Assembly (NCBI GenBank): GCA_023614405.1 | Contig: CM042696.1 | Coordinates: 333,985,211-334,049,210, forward strand | Direction of reading: 5' to 3' | From: Avena insularis | Taxonomy: Eukaryota; Streptophyta; Magnoliopsida; Poales; Poaceae | DNA: 64,000 nt | In this document: positions 53,079-63,200 of the stretch, piece by piece | How positions within the stretch are numbered: position 1 is the stretch's first letter | How the letters are laid out: the number at the start of each line of letters is the position of its first letter | Notes under the pieces: model-generated | What the model was told of the DNA's origin: nothing | The model's input: only the letters and a program-made list of their open reading frames with translations | Database searches by the model: none | Translations under genes and position numbers: made by a program

Positions 53079-53862
53079 ATGGGTTCGAGGGGAGACGACG
53101 AGGAAACGCGTCGTGACGACAGGGACGGTGATTTCGATGTGAGTCGTCTCATCTCTATCTCTATCATCCGTGGCCAATTATCTATTTTTTGAGCCAGATC
53201 TACTCCGTTTACTCATGCGCGTATGATGTGTTAAATAACCGATGATGATGTAACGACGGATTATCACGGTTTAGCAGATGAAGATAGTCCTCGCTATGTA
53301 AACATGGATATGCCGCTAAATTTGTAGCATTCAAGGATGAAATGCAGGTGAGGTTTCTACGGTGTGAAGGACATCGTGCAATGATGTGAGATGGTTATGT
53401 GTTGTCAAATGGGTAGATCCAGAGTGGCCCAAATCGATGCAGAAAACGCTGGACAAACTATGGGAAATGACTGTTGAGTTGAAAGAATCCGCATTCAGCT
53501 CACTTCTTGACAGTGTTGAGATGAAGCTATGGGAACCAGTTGACACGACCAAGCATAAGCGAGATCTCATGGGGGTGGAAGACAAGGTTAGCAAAGTCGA
53601 GAAGGAGAGGGACGCGGCGTTGGACCTGAAGGCTAAAGCAGAGCAAAAACTGACTCAAGCAAGGAAGGATCTTCACCAGGCCAAAGTCCTGCAGTTCACA
53701 ACTACGAATATTGACAAGTGCATGAGGAAAGATGCAGAGAAACAATTGAAGCTGTGCAAGGAAGATGCTAAAAGGAAGGAGCAGATGATTCGACCCTTGC
53801 TCTCGCAGGAAGATGCGCATAGGGCTAAGATTAGGAAGATCAAGGAGATGTGTGTTAACTAG
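53079..53862 (+). pseudogene. Decayed gene with C-terminal coiled coil
   Basis: ATG at 53079 in strong context (CTCGCCATGGG) opens a 20-codon acidic exon starting MGSRGDDEETRRDD with a GTGAGT donor at 53139. After an acceptor TTTAGCAG (ending 53277) coding-like sequence continues in pieces: EDSPRYVNMDMP, then KFVAFKDEMQVRFLRCEGHR in another frame, then a TGA at 53387-53389, then VVKWVDPEWPKSMQKTLDKL in a third frame from 53401. From there an open frame of 153 codons runs to the stop, largely charged and helical (VEDKVSKVEKERDAALDLKA and on), a probable coiled coil. One frameshift near 53316, one stop and one frameshift near 53400 mark it as a pseudogene. The family is not recognised with certainty; the layout is reminiscent of grass proteins with an acidic N-terminus and coiled-coil C-terminus. 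Confidence 0.6.
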
Positions 53863-54034
53863 TTCTATTTAGCTTAAGCCTCGTGCCCTTTTAAGTTGTA
53901 ATAGTTGTACTTGTTGACCTAGCGGTCTGAACTATTGGCCCCGGAGTCCTGGGAGTAAAAAAATTGGTCACCCGTTAATCTGTCTTAACGCTGCATTACT
54001 TCCTTTTGTCTGACCAATGCCCCTTGGATATTCC
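53863..54034. other. 3' flank of the coiled-coil relic
   Basis: Low-copy sequence without recognisable features, ending in ATTCC (54030-54034), the left target duplication of solo LTR 2. Confidence 0.5.
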
Positions 54035-55737
54035 TGTTGGGTCCGCAGCATAGAAAACAAAAAATTTCCTACGGTGTGAACTACACGCCAAGATCTATCA
54101 ACTAGGTACAAAGCAACGGGTGGACATATATCCAACGAGAACTTACCCTCGTAGACAACGAGCTTTGTTAACGAGTAGGAACTCGTGGTTGATGTAGTCG
54201 TACACTTGCCGATCTCAAGATCATGATGAAGTCTAGCAGGTCCGGCTCTAGCACGTCCATCAGATCCAGCTCCAGCACCACCAAGTCCAGCACCGCAAAG
54301 CAGCGATGCATCCGTGATCGCACACACGTCCGATACCCCGACAACCTCCGTCCCTCGCTCCAGCAAAGCAGCGGAAGCAGCAACTCCTTTCCAGATAAAG
54401 CCACCGGGAACATGTATCTCGCTAATCCGAGACCATGGGGAAATAATACTAGAGGGGGAGAGAGATCCTTCACAAGGAGGTGTGTGTGAGAAATGAGGAG
54501 GGGGTGGCCTTTTATAGGAGGAGGGGGGTTCCCCTCCTTCATGGCCGGCGCATGGAGGAGGTGACTCTTCACCTCCTCCATTCATGTGGTGGTAACTCCC
54601 TCCACATAAATTTGCCCCTTCACATTCTCTTTTAAAGTCTCCACTTTAAATGCATTAAATTTCTCCAAATTTAATGCTCTCTCATTTAATAAAACTCTTT
54701 TATTATTTTTATTCAGAATTTTGTTAATTACTTTAATTAACAAACATTCACATAAAACCCCCTGCAACATTTCAATATTACATGCACAACCAATTTCAGC
54801 AAATTCACCTGAAACAGTTTCGGTGTCTATTGAAACAATTCCAGTGCTTTCTTAAATCTTTATCTGAAACATATTTGCTCCAAATGGTGTCGGTATCCCT
54901 TAAGTGTGTCACCCTACGGTTCGCGAATAATGCAGACATGATCGAGACCCCTCTCAGATCAATAATCAGAAGCGAGACCTGGAGATCTATACTGACTCCT
55001 ACACATTCAACGATGACTTCTGTGATCGTGAGAACCTTTAATGCTAGTAACTAAATCCTTTTGTCTCGCGATATATTACATGTCCGAGATTCGATCATCG
55101 GTATCTCCATACCTAGTTTGATCTCGTTTCTGACATGCACTCTTTTCTCGTTCCCGTGATATAACATTCTAGTGATCACATCACTTGCTTGCAAGCTATT
55201 TCAATGTGATATCACCGAGAGGGCCTAGAGTATATCTATCCGTCATCGGGATTGACAAATTCCACTCTTGATCCATGAGCCTCAACATAACACCTTCGTA
55301 GCACTGAACCCACCTTTATAGTCACCTTGTTACGGTGTGACGTTTGATGTTATCAAGATACTCTTCCGGTGTTAGCAATTAACATGATCTCATGGTCCAA
55401 GGACTAAGATTACTTCGTATGATGTTATAGCAATATAAACATAATGACTTGATCGTAATGCTATACTTTGGATGAATGTTCATCACATCATTCCACCAAT
55501 GGTGTGACCTTGTTTTTAACAACATCCAATGTCCATGATCAGGAAACCTTGATCATCTTGTTAATCAACAAGCTAGTCTATAAGAGAGGCATAACTAGGA
55601 ACCCTTTTTGTTTATTAAACACACATGTATTGATGTTTCCGATCAATACAATTCTAGCATGTAAAATAAACATTTATCCTAAACATGGAATAAGATAATA
55701 ACCACTTTATAATTGCCTCTCGGGCATATTCCCTTCA
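54035..55737 (-). mobile_element. Solo LTR 2 (same Copia group), reverse orientation
   Basis: 1703 bp. On the minus strand it starts TGAAGGGAATATGCCCGAG and ends CTGCGGACCCAACA. A perfect 5-bp duplication ATTCC flanks it (54030-54034 and 55738-55742). It shares with solo LTRs 1 and 3 the blocks GAGGCAATTATAAAGTGG, the GGGATTTGTC-like segment and the terminal TTGTTTTCTATGCT. The minus strand has TATAAAAG (54509-54516). No interior is present. Confidence 0.92.
54509..54516 (-). promoter_or_regulatory. TATA box of solo LTR 2
   Basis: TATAAAAG on the minus strand inside the LTR. Transcription from it would run left, antisense to the coiled-coil relic and away from the gene at 55879. Confidence 0.55.
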
Positions 55738-55878
55738 ATTCCGCCTGTCGCTTTGTCGTCCTCGTGTACAAATAGGAGGCGCCACAGCTCGTCGCTTCGT
55801 CGCCCATCCCCTCGCCCTCTCCAATCTCCACCGCGCCATCCATCCCCTCACTCCCTCTCCAATCTCCACCGTGCCACC
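55738..55878 (+). promoter_or_regulatory. Remaining 5' leader/promoter of the 55879 gene
   Basis: 141 bases between solo LTR 2 and the ATG: C- and T-rich, with a duplicated CTCTCCAATCTCCACC (about 55817 and 55856) typical of a leader. The solo LTR sits where the core promoter would be, so any original upstream promoter is now 1.7 kb further away. Confidence 0.5.
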
Positions 55879-56385
55879 ATGGAGATGCCCTCGCTGAACT
55901 TCTATGAGGCGGTGATGTTCTCGCACTTCGACATCCTCGCGTCGCCGGCCACGACGGTGCCCCACGGATGGCGCATCAGCTATGCGGGGGTGTCGGTGGC
56001 TCCGCTCCTCTTCCCCGGCAGAGCCGTGATGGAGAGCAAAATCATGGCGCGCCGCCGCCAGATGCCCGCATGGAAGAGGGCGCTGCCCCGGTACGTGGCG
56101 GCCAGCCCGTACTGGCCGGCGCTATTCAAAAAGGAGCGGAAGGCCAAGATTGGCAACCGCATCGTTTATGGGCGCGTGGTGCACCGAGATCTCCGCAACC
56201 GAGAAGGGCGGGAGAGGTTCTGGTCCGTCCCTGGACGGACCAAGTTCACCGTTATCGCCGCCACTCACCGCGAAGAGGTGCTCTGTCTCGCGTACAATGC
56301 GGAAATCGTGGAGGTTCCGTCCGACGAAGACGAGGAAGCCGACGGCTCGGAGGACAGCGGCAGCGGAAGTGAAATTGTTGACTAG
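55879..56385 (+). CDS. Intact small gene, unknown function
   Basis: 168 codons without interruption, GC-rich, no intron needed. I take the ATG at 55879 because its context (GTGCCACCATGGAG) is close to ideal; an in-frame ATG at 55753 would add 42 residues of Ser/Arg/Pro-rich low complexity. The protein begins MEMPSLNFYEAVMFSHFDIL, has a hydrophobic/aromatic middle (WRISYAGVSVAPLLFPG), basic stretches (MARRRQ, KKERKAK, RDLRNREGRER), a segment GRTKFTVIAATHREEVLCLA, and an acidic Ser-rich tail (DEDEEADGSEDSGSGSE). No signal peptide, membrane segment or enzyme motif is seen. I do not recognise a named family; it looks like the small uncharacterised proteins common in grasses. Solo LTRs in opposite orientation lie 141 bp upstream and 111 bp downstream. 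Confidence 0.7.
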   Translation: MEMPSLNFYEAVMFSHFDILASPATTVPHGWRISYAGVSVAPLLFPGRAVMESKIMARRRQMPAWKRALPRYVAASPYWPALFKKERKAKIGNRIVYGRVVHRDLRNREGRERFWSVPGRTKFTVIAATHREEVLCLAYNAEIVEVPSDEDEEADGSEDSGSGSEIVD

Positions 56386-56496
56386 TTGGTTGAATTAATG
56401 TAGGATGTGAAATCGCAACTTTATTTAGAAGAATTTGTGGTTGAATTAATGAAATGCCTCGATTTAGATCTCTATCTCGATTAATTTGTGGAAGAA
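56386..56496 (+). other. 3' untranslated region of the 55879 gene
   Basis: AT-rich, with GTTGAATTAATG occurring twice (56390 and 56432). No canonical AATAAA before the solo LTR begins, so 3'-end formation may now rely on LTR sequence. A 20-bp piece around GCCTCGATTTAGATCTCT recurs at 58222, on the other side of solo LTR 3. Confidence 0.45.
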
Positions 56497-58194
56497 TGTT
56501 GGAGATATGCCCAAGAGGCAATAATAAAGTGGTTATTATTATATCTTTATGTTTATGATAAATTTTTACATCCCATGCTATAATTTTATTAACCGGAAAC
56601 ATTAATACTTGTGTGTTTTGTAAACATAAAAGAGTCCCTAGTAAGCCTCTTGTTGAACTAGCTTGTTGATTAATAGATGATCATGGTTTCCTGATCATGG
56701 ACATTGGATGTCATTAATAACAAGATTATATCATTAGGAGAATGATGTGATGGACACACACCCATAGTAAGCGTAGCATAAGATCAAGTCATTAAGTTCG
56801 TATTTCTATAAGCTTTCGAATGCATAGTAACCTAATCCTTCGACCATGAGGTTATGTTAATCACCATCACCGGATGGGTACTTTGATGACATCAAACACC
56901 ACTTCGTAACTGGGTGGTTATAAAGGTGTCATTGGGTATTCTGGAAGTATGTGTTGAAGCGCATGGACCAAGATTGGGATTTGTCCATCCATATGACGGA
57001 TAGATATGCTCTGGGCCCTCTCGGTGGGATGTCATCTAGTTAGCTTGCAAGCATGTGACTAGGTCACAAGGGATGAAATATCATGGAATGAGTAAAGAGT
57101 ACTTATCAGTAACGAGGTAGAACTAGGTATGGAGATACCGACGATCAAACCTCGGATAAGTAGAGTATCGCGTGACAAAGGGAATTGGTTTCGTATGTTA
57201 AATGGTTCTATCGATCATGAAGTCATCGTTGAGAATGTAGGAGCCATTATGGATCTCCAGATCCCGCTGATGGTTATTGATAGGAGAGGTGTCTCCATCA
57301 TGTCTGCATATTCACGAACCGTCGGGTGACACACTTAAGGTTCGAAGTTGTTTTAAGTAGATATGGAATGTGCGTTGGAGACCGAATGTTGTTCGGAGTC
57401 TCGGATTGGATCAGGGACATCACAAGGAGATCTGGAATTGTCCGGGGAATAAGATTCATATATTGGGGATCATTTTCTAAGTTAGGAAATGTTCCGGAGT
57501 ATTTGTATGGTGATTCTAGAAGGTTTCCGAATGTTCCGGAAGGTTCTAGAAGATTTCTTGGAGTTTACTTGAAAACCAAGAAAGGATCAAGGAATCCTTG
57601 TGGGGTAAGACAAGGATTCGTGGGGGAGTAGGACTCTCCCCCCACCTCCTTGATCCGCCGGCCAAGGAGAGGAGTCCTACAAGGACTCCACCTCCCCATG
57701 GCGCCTCCCTCCTTTAAATAGAGGGGTGGAGGCACAAACCCCCTTGCCCCTTCTATTCTCTAGATCTCAAGTTGCCTCTCTCCTCCTCCTTCCCTCTACT
57801 CTGGCTTAGGCGAAGCCCTGCAGAATTCTCTACTCCACCACCACCACCATGCCATCGTGCTGCTGGATTCCGTGGAGAGATCTACTACCTCCGCTGCTCG
57901 CTGGAACAGGGAGAGGAAGGTCTGCTTCGACTCCGCACGTGTGACCGACTGTGGTAGCGCTGCCGGAACACGGAGCCGGAAGGATCGTCTACTCGATCTT
58001 GAGGTCGGCAAGTGATCGACTACATCAACCACGAGATCCGATGTCATAACGCTTTCGGGTCTACAAGGGTTAGTACAGATCTATCTCGTTGCACATGTCT
58101 AATAGATTAGATCTTGGCTTTTATCTAGATTAGATCTGGGTTTTGTTCGTTCTTGCGGTAGAATTTTTTTGTTTTCCATGCTATGAACCCATCA
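56497..58194 (+). mobile_element. Solo LTR 3 (same Copia group), forward orientation
   Basis: 1698 bp starting TGTTGGAGATATGCCC and ending GAACCCATCA, with perfect duplication AAGAA (56492-56496 and 58195-58199). The first bases are identical to solo LTR 1. A TTTAAATA box lies at 57713-57720. No interior or second LTR. Confidence 0.93.
57713..57720 (+). promoter_or_regulatory. TATA-like box of solo LTR 3
   Basis: TTTAAATA in a GC-rich setting, followed by a leader-like pyrimidine stretch, in the same relative place as in solo LTR 1. It points right, towards 58195 onward. Confidence 0.5.
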
Positions 58195-58199
58195 AAGAA

Positions 58200-58290
58200 T
58201 TTGTGATTCACATCAATTTCTGCCTCGATTTAGATCTCTGTCCCGGATTGGGAACGTAACCGTGGACCAAAGACACCTTTTCTACTAGTG
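58200..58290 (-). mobile_element. Possible CACTA transposon end
   Basis: On the minus strand CACTAGTAGAAAAGG is followed by TGTCTTTGGTCCACGG, a terminal pattern typical of Triticeae CACTA elements or derived MITEs. Only this end is visible; I found no matching opposite terminus, so it is a fragment or a chance match. Confidence 0.35.
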
Positions 58291-58864
58291 TATTCTGACA
58301 CTGGTGGTTTTTTTAAACGTAATCTACGTGGATTGTGCCGCATGAAAATGGCACAACCACAATTTATAAAGTGGAAGCATGTACACCCGGTTACTGGAGA
58401 TCCGGGAGCTTCACCAGATGCAGGGGATGCAGGAGCAGAGAGGCGGTGAGATAGACAGGCTCAAGATTAGGCCAGAAAGTGGTTCCCATTTCCTCCTCAT
58501 CTGGGCATTATCGGTGAGAACATTGCTGTTTATGTTACCACGTCGTTGTGCTGCATCTGAAATAAGTTGCTGCTTCATGGAGTGTGGCAGCTTAAATAAT
58601 TTATTTATGTGCCACTTACATTCCGTCGTATTTGGAGACCTCCTGCCGGTTAGCAATCGTGGAACCGGTGGATCATTGCTTTCAGATAGCAGTGGCATAA
58701 TCACAATTTCGGATTCAACTACTGACTCGGGTGTTTCCAAACCCTAAGTCGCGGTACATTTTACTCAGAGAATGTGGGTGGATTGTTTCGTCCAGCAACG
58801 TGCCACACACAGAGCGATAAGAATTTAACAGAATTACATATATAGGTTCAAGTTCAACACATTA
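58291..58864. other. Unassigned low-copy region
   Basis: Open stretches exist on both strands (58379-58747 plus, 58411-58740 minus), but they overlap each other, lack motifs and have no supporting context. It may include the 3' flank of the minus-strand relic that ends at 58865. Confidence 0.4.
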
Positions 58865-59744
58865 CTATGCATCTTCATTGCTAGCAGCCTTCTTCCGCAG
58901 CCTGGGTGCCAAGCCTTCACGTCCAATGGCTTCTTCATTTCCCGCCTTCTTCCTCTTCCTCGGTGCCAATTTTCTTAGCTTCACGTACTCTGCATCGCCG
59001 GGACAATGGGCACCAGAATCGTGTCCCACATCATCTTTCCACTCGTTTTTAATTTCTTTGGGCAGCAAAATGACTGATCCGGCAGTCATGTTTCTAACGT
59101 TGCGGCGCTTCCTGTCAAAGAAACAAGACTGTTGCATAACTGCCCAATATCTACAGAGTAAATAAAACAAAAATTACAATTCAGCACAAACATGCGAACC
59201 CCAAGCGACCTTTGCTTACCAGGAGCTAATTGCGTTCGACCCTTTACAAGAATAGAAGGGCGACTCCCAGTTGCAGCAGCTTCCACATCTAGTACATCAC
59301 AATTCAGCTCAAACATGCAATCCGAAGTATACCTTTTCATCAACCCAATTAGCTGACTGTCACACGATATAGGAACATGGATCCATGAAGCTGAACTTTG
59401 CAGTCTGCTTCGGCCATACTTCAACATGATTATGCAGAGCAGCAACCATACCAGATATAGTGCAGATTTGTGTAGGCGCTTCTTCCATCGTGAAACAATG
59501 GCTTCCATACCACTTGCCTTTGGAGTCGTACCTGTAGAGGACTACCGTAACCAGGTAAGGGGGTCCGCACAGATCCCACTTGACAGAAAACTGTAGACAA
59601 AATATGTTTGTCAGCGTTGGGCTAATGAATAATTTGAGGTTCAGTAGCCAGCTAGAAGTTGTAATTAGTGTGAATAGCAAAGAGAAGGGTAGCTCACCCG
59701 CTTGTAGGCAGAACTTCTTCTTCCTTGATAGTAGGATCTGCCAT
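58865..59744 (-). pseudogene. Decayed three-exon gene, unknown family
   Basis: Read on the minus strand. Exon 1: ATG at 59744, MADPTIKEEEVLPTS, GT donor at 59697. Exon 2: acceptor TTGTCTACAG, then 59590-59220, with FSVKWDLCGPPYLVTVVLYR, KGKWYGSHCFTMEEAPTQIC and, after a shift of frame near 59395, SQLIGLMKRYTSDCMFELNC and GSRPSILVKG; donor GTAAGC at 59219. Exon 3: acceptor TTTCTTTGACAG, then 59111-58865, a basic segment with KLRKLAPRKRKKAG and LAPRLRKKAASNEDA ending in a stop. Splice signals are good, but exon 1 to 2 and exon 2 to 3 phases do not fit and exon 2 changes frame, so I call it a pseudogene. Domain unknown. Confidence 0.5.
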
Positions 59745-60242
59745 CCTCCGAACTGCTCGGCTCGTCGGCGGTGGAGCCGGGCTAGAGCCTCGCAACGGCG
59801 GCTACGACATGCGCCATTGGAGCTCGGTATCAGCGAATGGGCACAGCAACTGGGTGCAGCAACTTGGCCCCGGAAGTCAAATGTCCGAAGGGATCGTCCT
59901 GCCTGGAGGGTGGATTCCGACGCTGCCGGTGCTAGGGGAAAGCTGGGAATGGATTTGTGAAATTGGTCAATGCATCCAATCCACTTAGCTGCTCGATTTG
60001 CCTAAGAGGTTGCCGCGTTGGCGCCCGCGTCACGGACAGATAACCGACATGTGGGCCCCGACCGTCTACTTCACGGGGCGGTTTAACGGAATGTTTGTAT
60101 TTGGCAGGGGTGAGATGAGTTTGCCTCGAAATGGCCCCTCTCAGTAGTTGGTGGCCCAAATTTTCAAAACGCGGTAATTTTAGGCAACTTAGGTACCGCC
60201 ATGCGCTGGCCTGCCAACTTTGGTACCGCAGACGAACAAGCA
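59745..60242. other. GC-rich upstream region of the minus-strand relic
   Basis: GC-rich from 59750 to 60070, consistent with the leader and promoter of the relic. Near the satellite edge GGTACCGC occurs twice within a repeated CAACTT-GGTACCGC context (60185-60230). No convincing gene. Confidence 0.4.
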
Positions 60243-63200
60243 CCATTGCATGTGTGTTCTGTTTACTAACAACAACTGGAGTCATTGCAAGTGTGTTCTT
60301 TTTACTAACAACAACTAGAGTCATTGCATGTGTGTTCTTTTCACATACCACATATGGATCCACCTGTGTCATTGAAATGTGTGTTCGTCTCATTAACCAC
60401 AGCTAGAGTCATTGCATGTGTGTTCTCTTCAGAGACCATACAGGGATCCACCAGTGTCATTGCATGTGTGTTCTTTTTACTAAAAACAACTATAGTCATT
60501 TCATGACTATTCTTTTCACATACCACATATGGATCCACCAGTGTCATTGAAATGTGTGTTCTTTTCATTAACCACAGCTAGAGTCATTGCATGTGTGTTC
60601 TCTTCAGAGACCACACATGGATCCACGAGTGTCATTGCATGTGTGTTATTTTTACTAACAATAACTGGAGTCATTGCACGTGTGTTCTTTTTACATACCA
60701 CATATGGATCCACCAGAGTCATTGCATGTGTGTTCTCTTCAGAGACCACACATGGATCCACCAGTGTCATTCCTTGTGTGTTATTTTTACTAACAACAAC
60801 TGGAGTCATTTCATGACTATTCTTTTCACATACCACATATGGATCCACACGTGTCATTGCATGTGTGTTCTCTTCAGAGAGCACACATGGATCCACCAGT
60901 GTCATTGCATGTGTGTTCTTTTTACTAACAACAACTGGAGTCATTGCATGTGTGTTGTTTTCACATACCACATATCGATCCAGCAGTGTCATTGAATTGT
61001 GTGTTCTCTACAGAGACCACACATGGATACACCAGTGTCATTGCATGTGTGTTCTTTTTACTAACAACAACTGGAGTCATTTCATGACTATTCTTTTCAC
61101 ATACCACATATGGATCCACCAGTGTCATTGAAATGTCTGTTCTCTTTAGAGACCACACATGGATCCACTAGTGTCATTGCATGTGTGCTCTTTTTACTAA
61201 GAACAACTGGAGTCATTGCATGTATGTTCTTTTCACAAACCACATATGGATCCACTAGTGTCATTTCATGCGTGTTCTCTTCAAAGACCACACATGGATC
61301 CACCAGTGTCATTGCATGTGTGTTCTTTTTACTAACAACAACTGGAGTCATTGCATGTGTGTTCTTTTCACATACCACATATGGATCCACCTGTGTCATT
61401 GAAATGTGTGTTCTTCTCATTAACCACAGCTAGAGTCATTGCATGTATGTTCTCTTAAGAGACCACACATGGATCCACCAGTGTCATTGCATGTGTGTTC
61501 TTTTTAGTAACAACAACTAGAGTCATTTCATGACTATTCTTTTCACATACCACATATGGATCCACCAGTGTCATTGAAATGTGTGTTCTTTTCATTACCA
61601 CAGCTAGAGTCATTGCATCTGTGTTCTCTTCAGAGACCAAACATGGATCCACCAGTGTCATTGCATGTGTGTTATTTTTACTAACAACAACTGGAGTCAT
61701 TGCATGTGTGTTCTTTTCACATACCACATATGGATCCACCAGTGTCATTGAAATGTGTGTTCTTCTCATTAACCACAGCTAGAGTCATCGCATGTGTGCT
61801 CTCTTCAGAGACCACACATGGATCCACCAGCATCATTGCATGTCTGTTCTTTTTACTAACATCAATTGGAGTCATCACATGTGTGTTCTTTTCACATACC
61901 ACATATGGATCCACTAGTGTCATTAAGATGTGTGTTCTCTTTAGAGACCACAGATGGATCCACCAATGTCATTGCATGTGTGTTCTTTTTACTAACAACA
62001 ACTAGAGTCATTTCATGTGTGTTCTTTTCACATACCACATATGGATCCACTAGTGTCATTGCATGTGTGTTCTCTTCAGAGAACACACATGGATCCACCA
62101 GTGTCATTGGATGTGTGTTCTTTTTACTAACAACAACTTGAGTCATTTCATGACTATTCTTTTGACATACCACATATGGATCCACCAATGTCATTGAAAT
62201 GTGTGTTCTTCTTATTAACCACAGCCAGAGTCATTGCATGTGTATTCTCTTTAGAGACCACACATGGATCCACCATTGTCATTGCATGTGTGTTCTTTTT
62301 ACTAACAACAACTAGAGTCATTGCATGTGTGTTCTTTTCACAAACCACATATGGATCCACTAGAGTCATTGAAATGTGTGTTCTCTTCAGAGACCACACA
62401 TGGATCCACCAGTGTCATTGCATGTGTGTTCTTTTTACTAACAACAACTAGAGTCATTTCATAACTATTCTTTTCATATACCACATATGGATCCATTAGT
62501 GTCATTGAAATGTGTGTCCTTTTCATTAACCACAGCTAGAGTCATTGCATGTGTGTTCTCTTCAGAGACCACACATGGATCCACCAGTGTCATTGCATGT
62601 GTGTTATTTTTACTACCAACAACTGGACTCATTGCATGTGTGTTATTTTCACATACCACATTTGGATCGACTAGTGTCATTGAAATGTGTGTTCTCTTCA
62701 GAGACCACACATGGATCCACCAGTGTCATTGCATGTGTGTTCTTTTTACTGACAACAACTGGAGTCATTGCATGTGTGTTCTTTTCACATACCACATATG
62801 GATCCACCAGTGTCATTGTGTGTTCTTCTCATTAACCAGAGCTAGAGTCATTGCATGCGTGTTCTCTTCAGAGACCACACATGGATCCACCAGCGTCATT
62901 GCATGTGTGTTCTTTTTACTAACATCAATTGGAGTCATTACATGTGTGTTCTTTTCACATACCACATATGGATCCAACTAGTGTCATTGAAATGTGTGTT
63001 CTCTTCAAAGACCACACATGGATCCACCAATGTCATTGCATGTGTGTTCTTTTTACTAACAACAACTAGAGTCATTTCATGTGTGTTCTTTTCACATACC
63101 ACATATGGATCCACCAGTGTCATTGCATGTGTGTTCTCTTCAGAGACCACACATGGATCCACCAGTGTCATTGGATGTGTGTTCTTTTTACTAACAACAA

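Noticed and set aside
54168..54585. Open frames on the minus strand inside solo LTR 2
   Set aside because: They lie in the GC-rich promoter/leader part of the LTR and are not conserved in the other two solo LTRs.
58379..58747. Plus-strand open frame downstream of solo LTR 3
   Set aside because: It overlaps an equally long open frame on the other strand, with no motif, start context or homology that I recognise.
59725..59988. Plus-strand open frame of 87 codons
   Set aside because: It is antisense to the leader of the minus-strand relic in GC-rich DNA, where open frames arise by chance.
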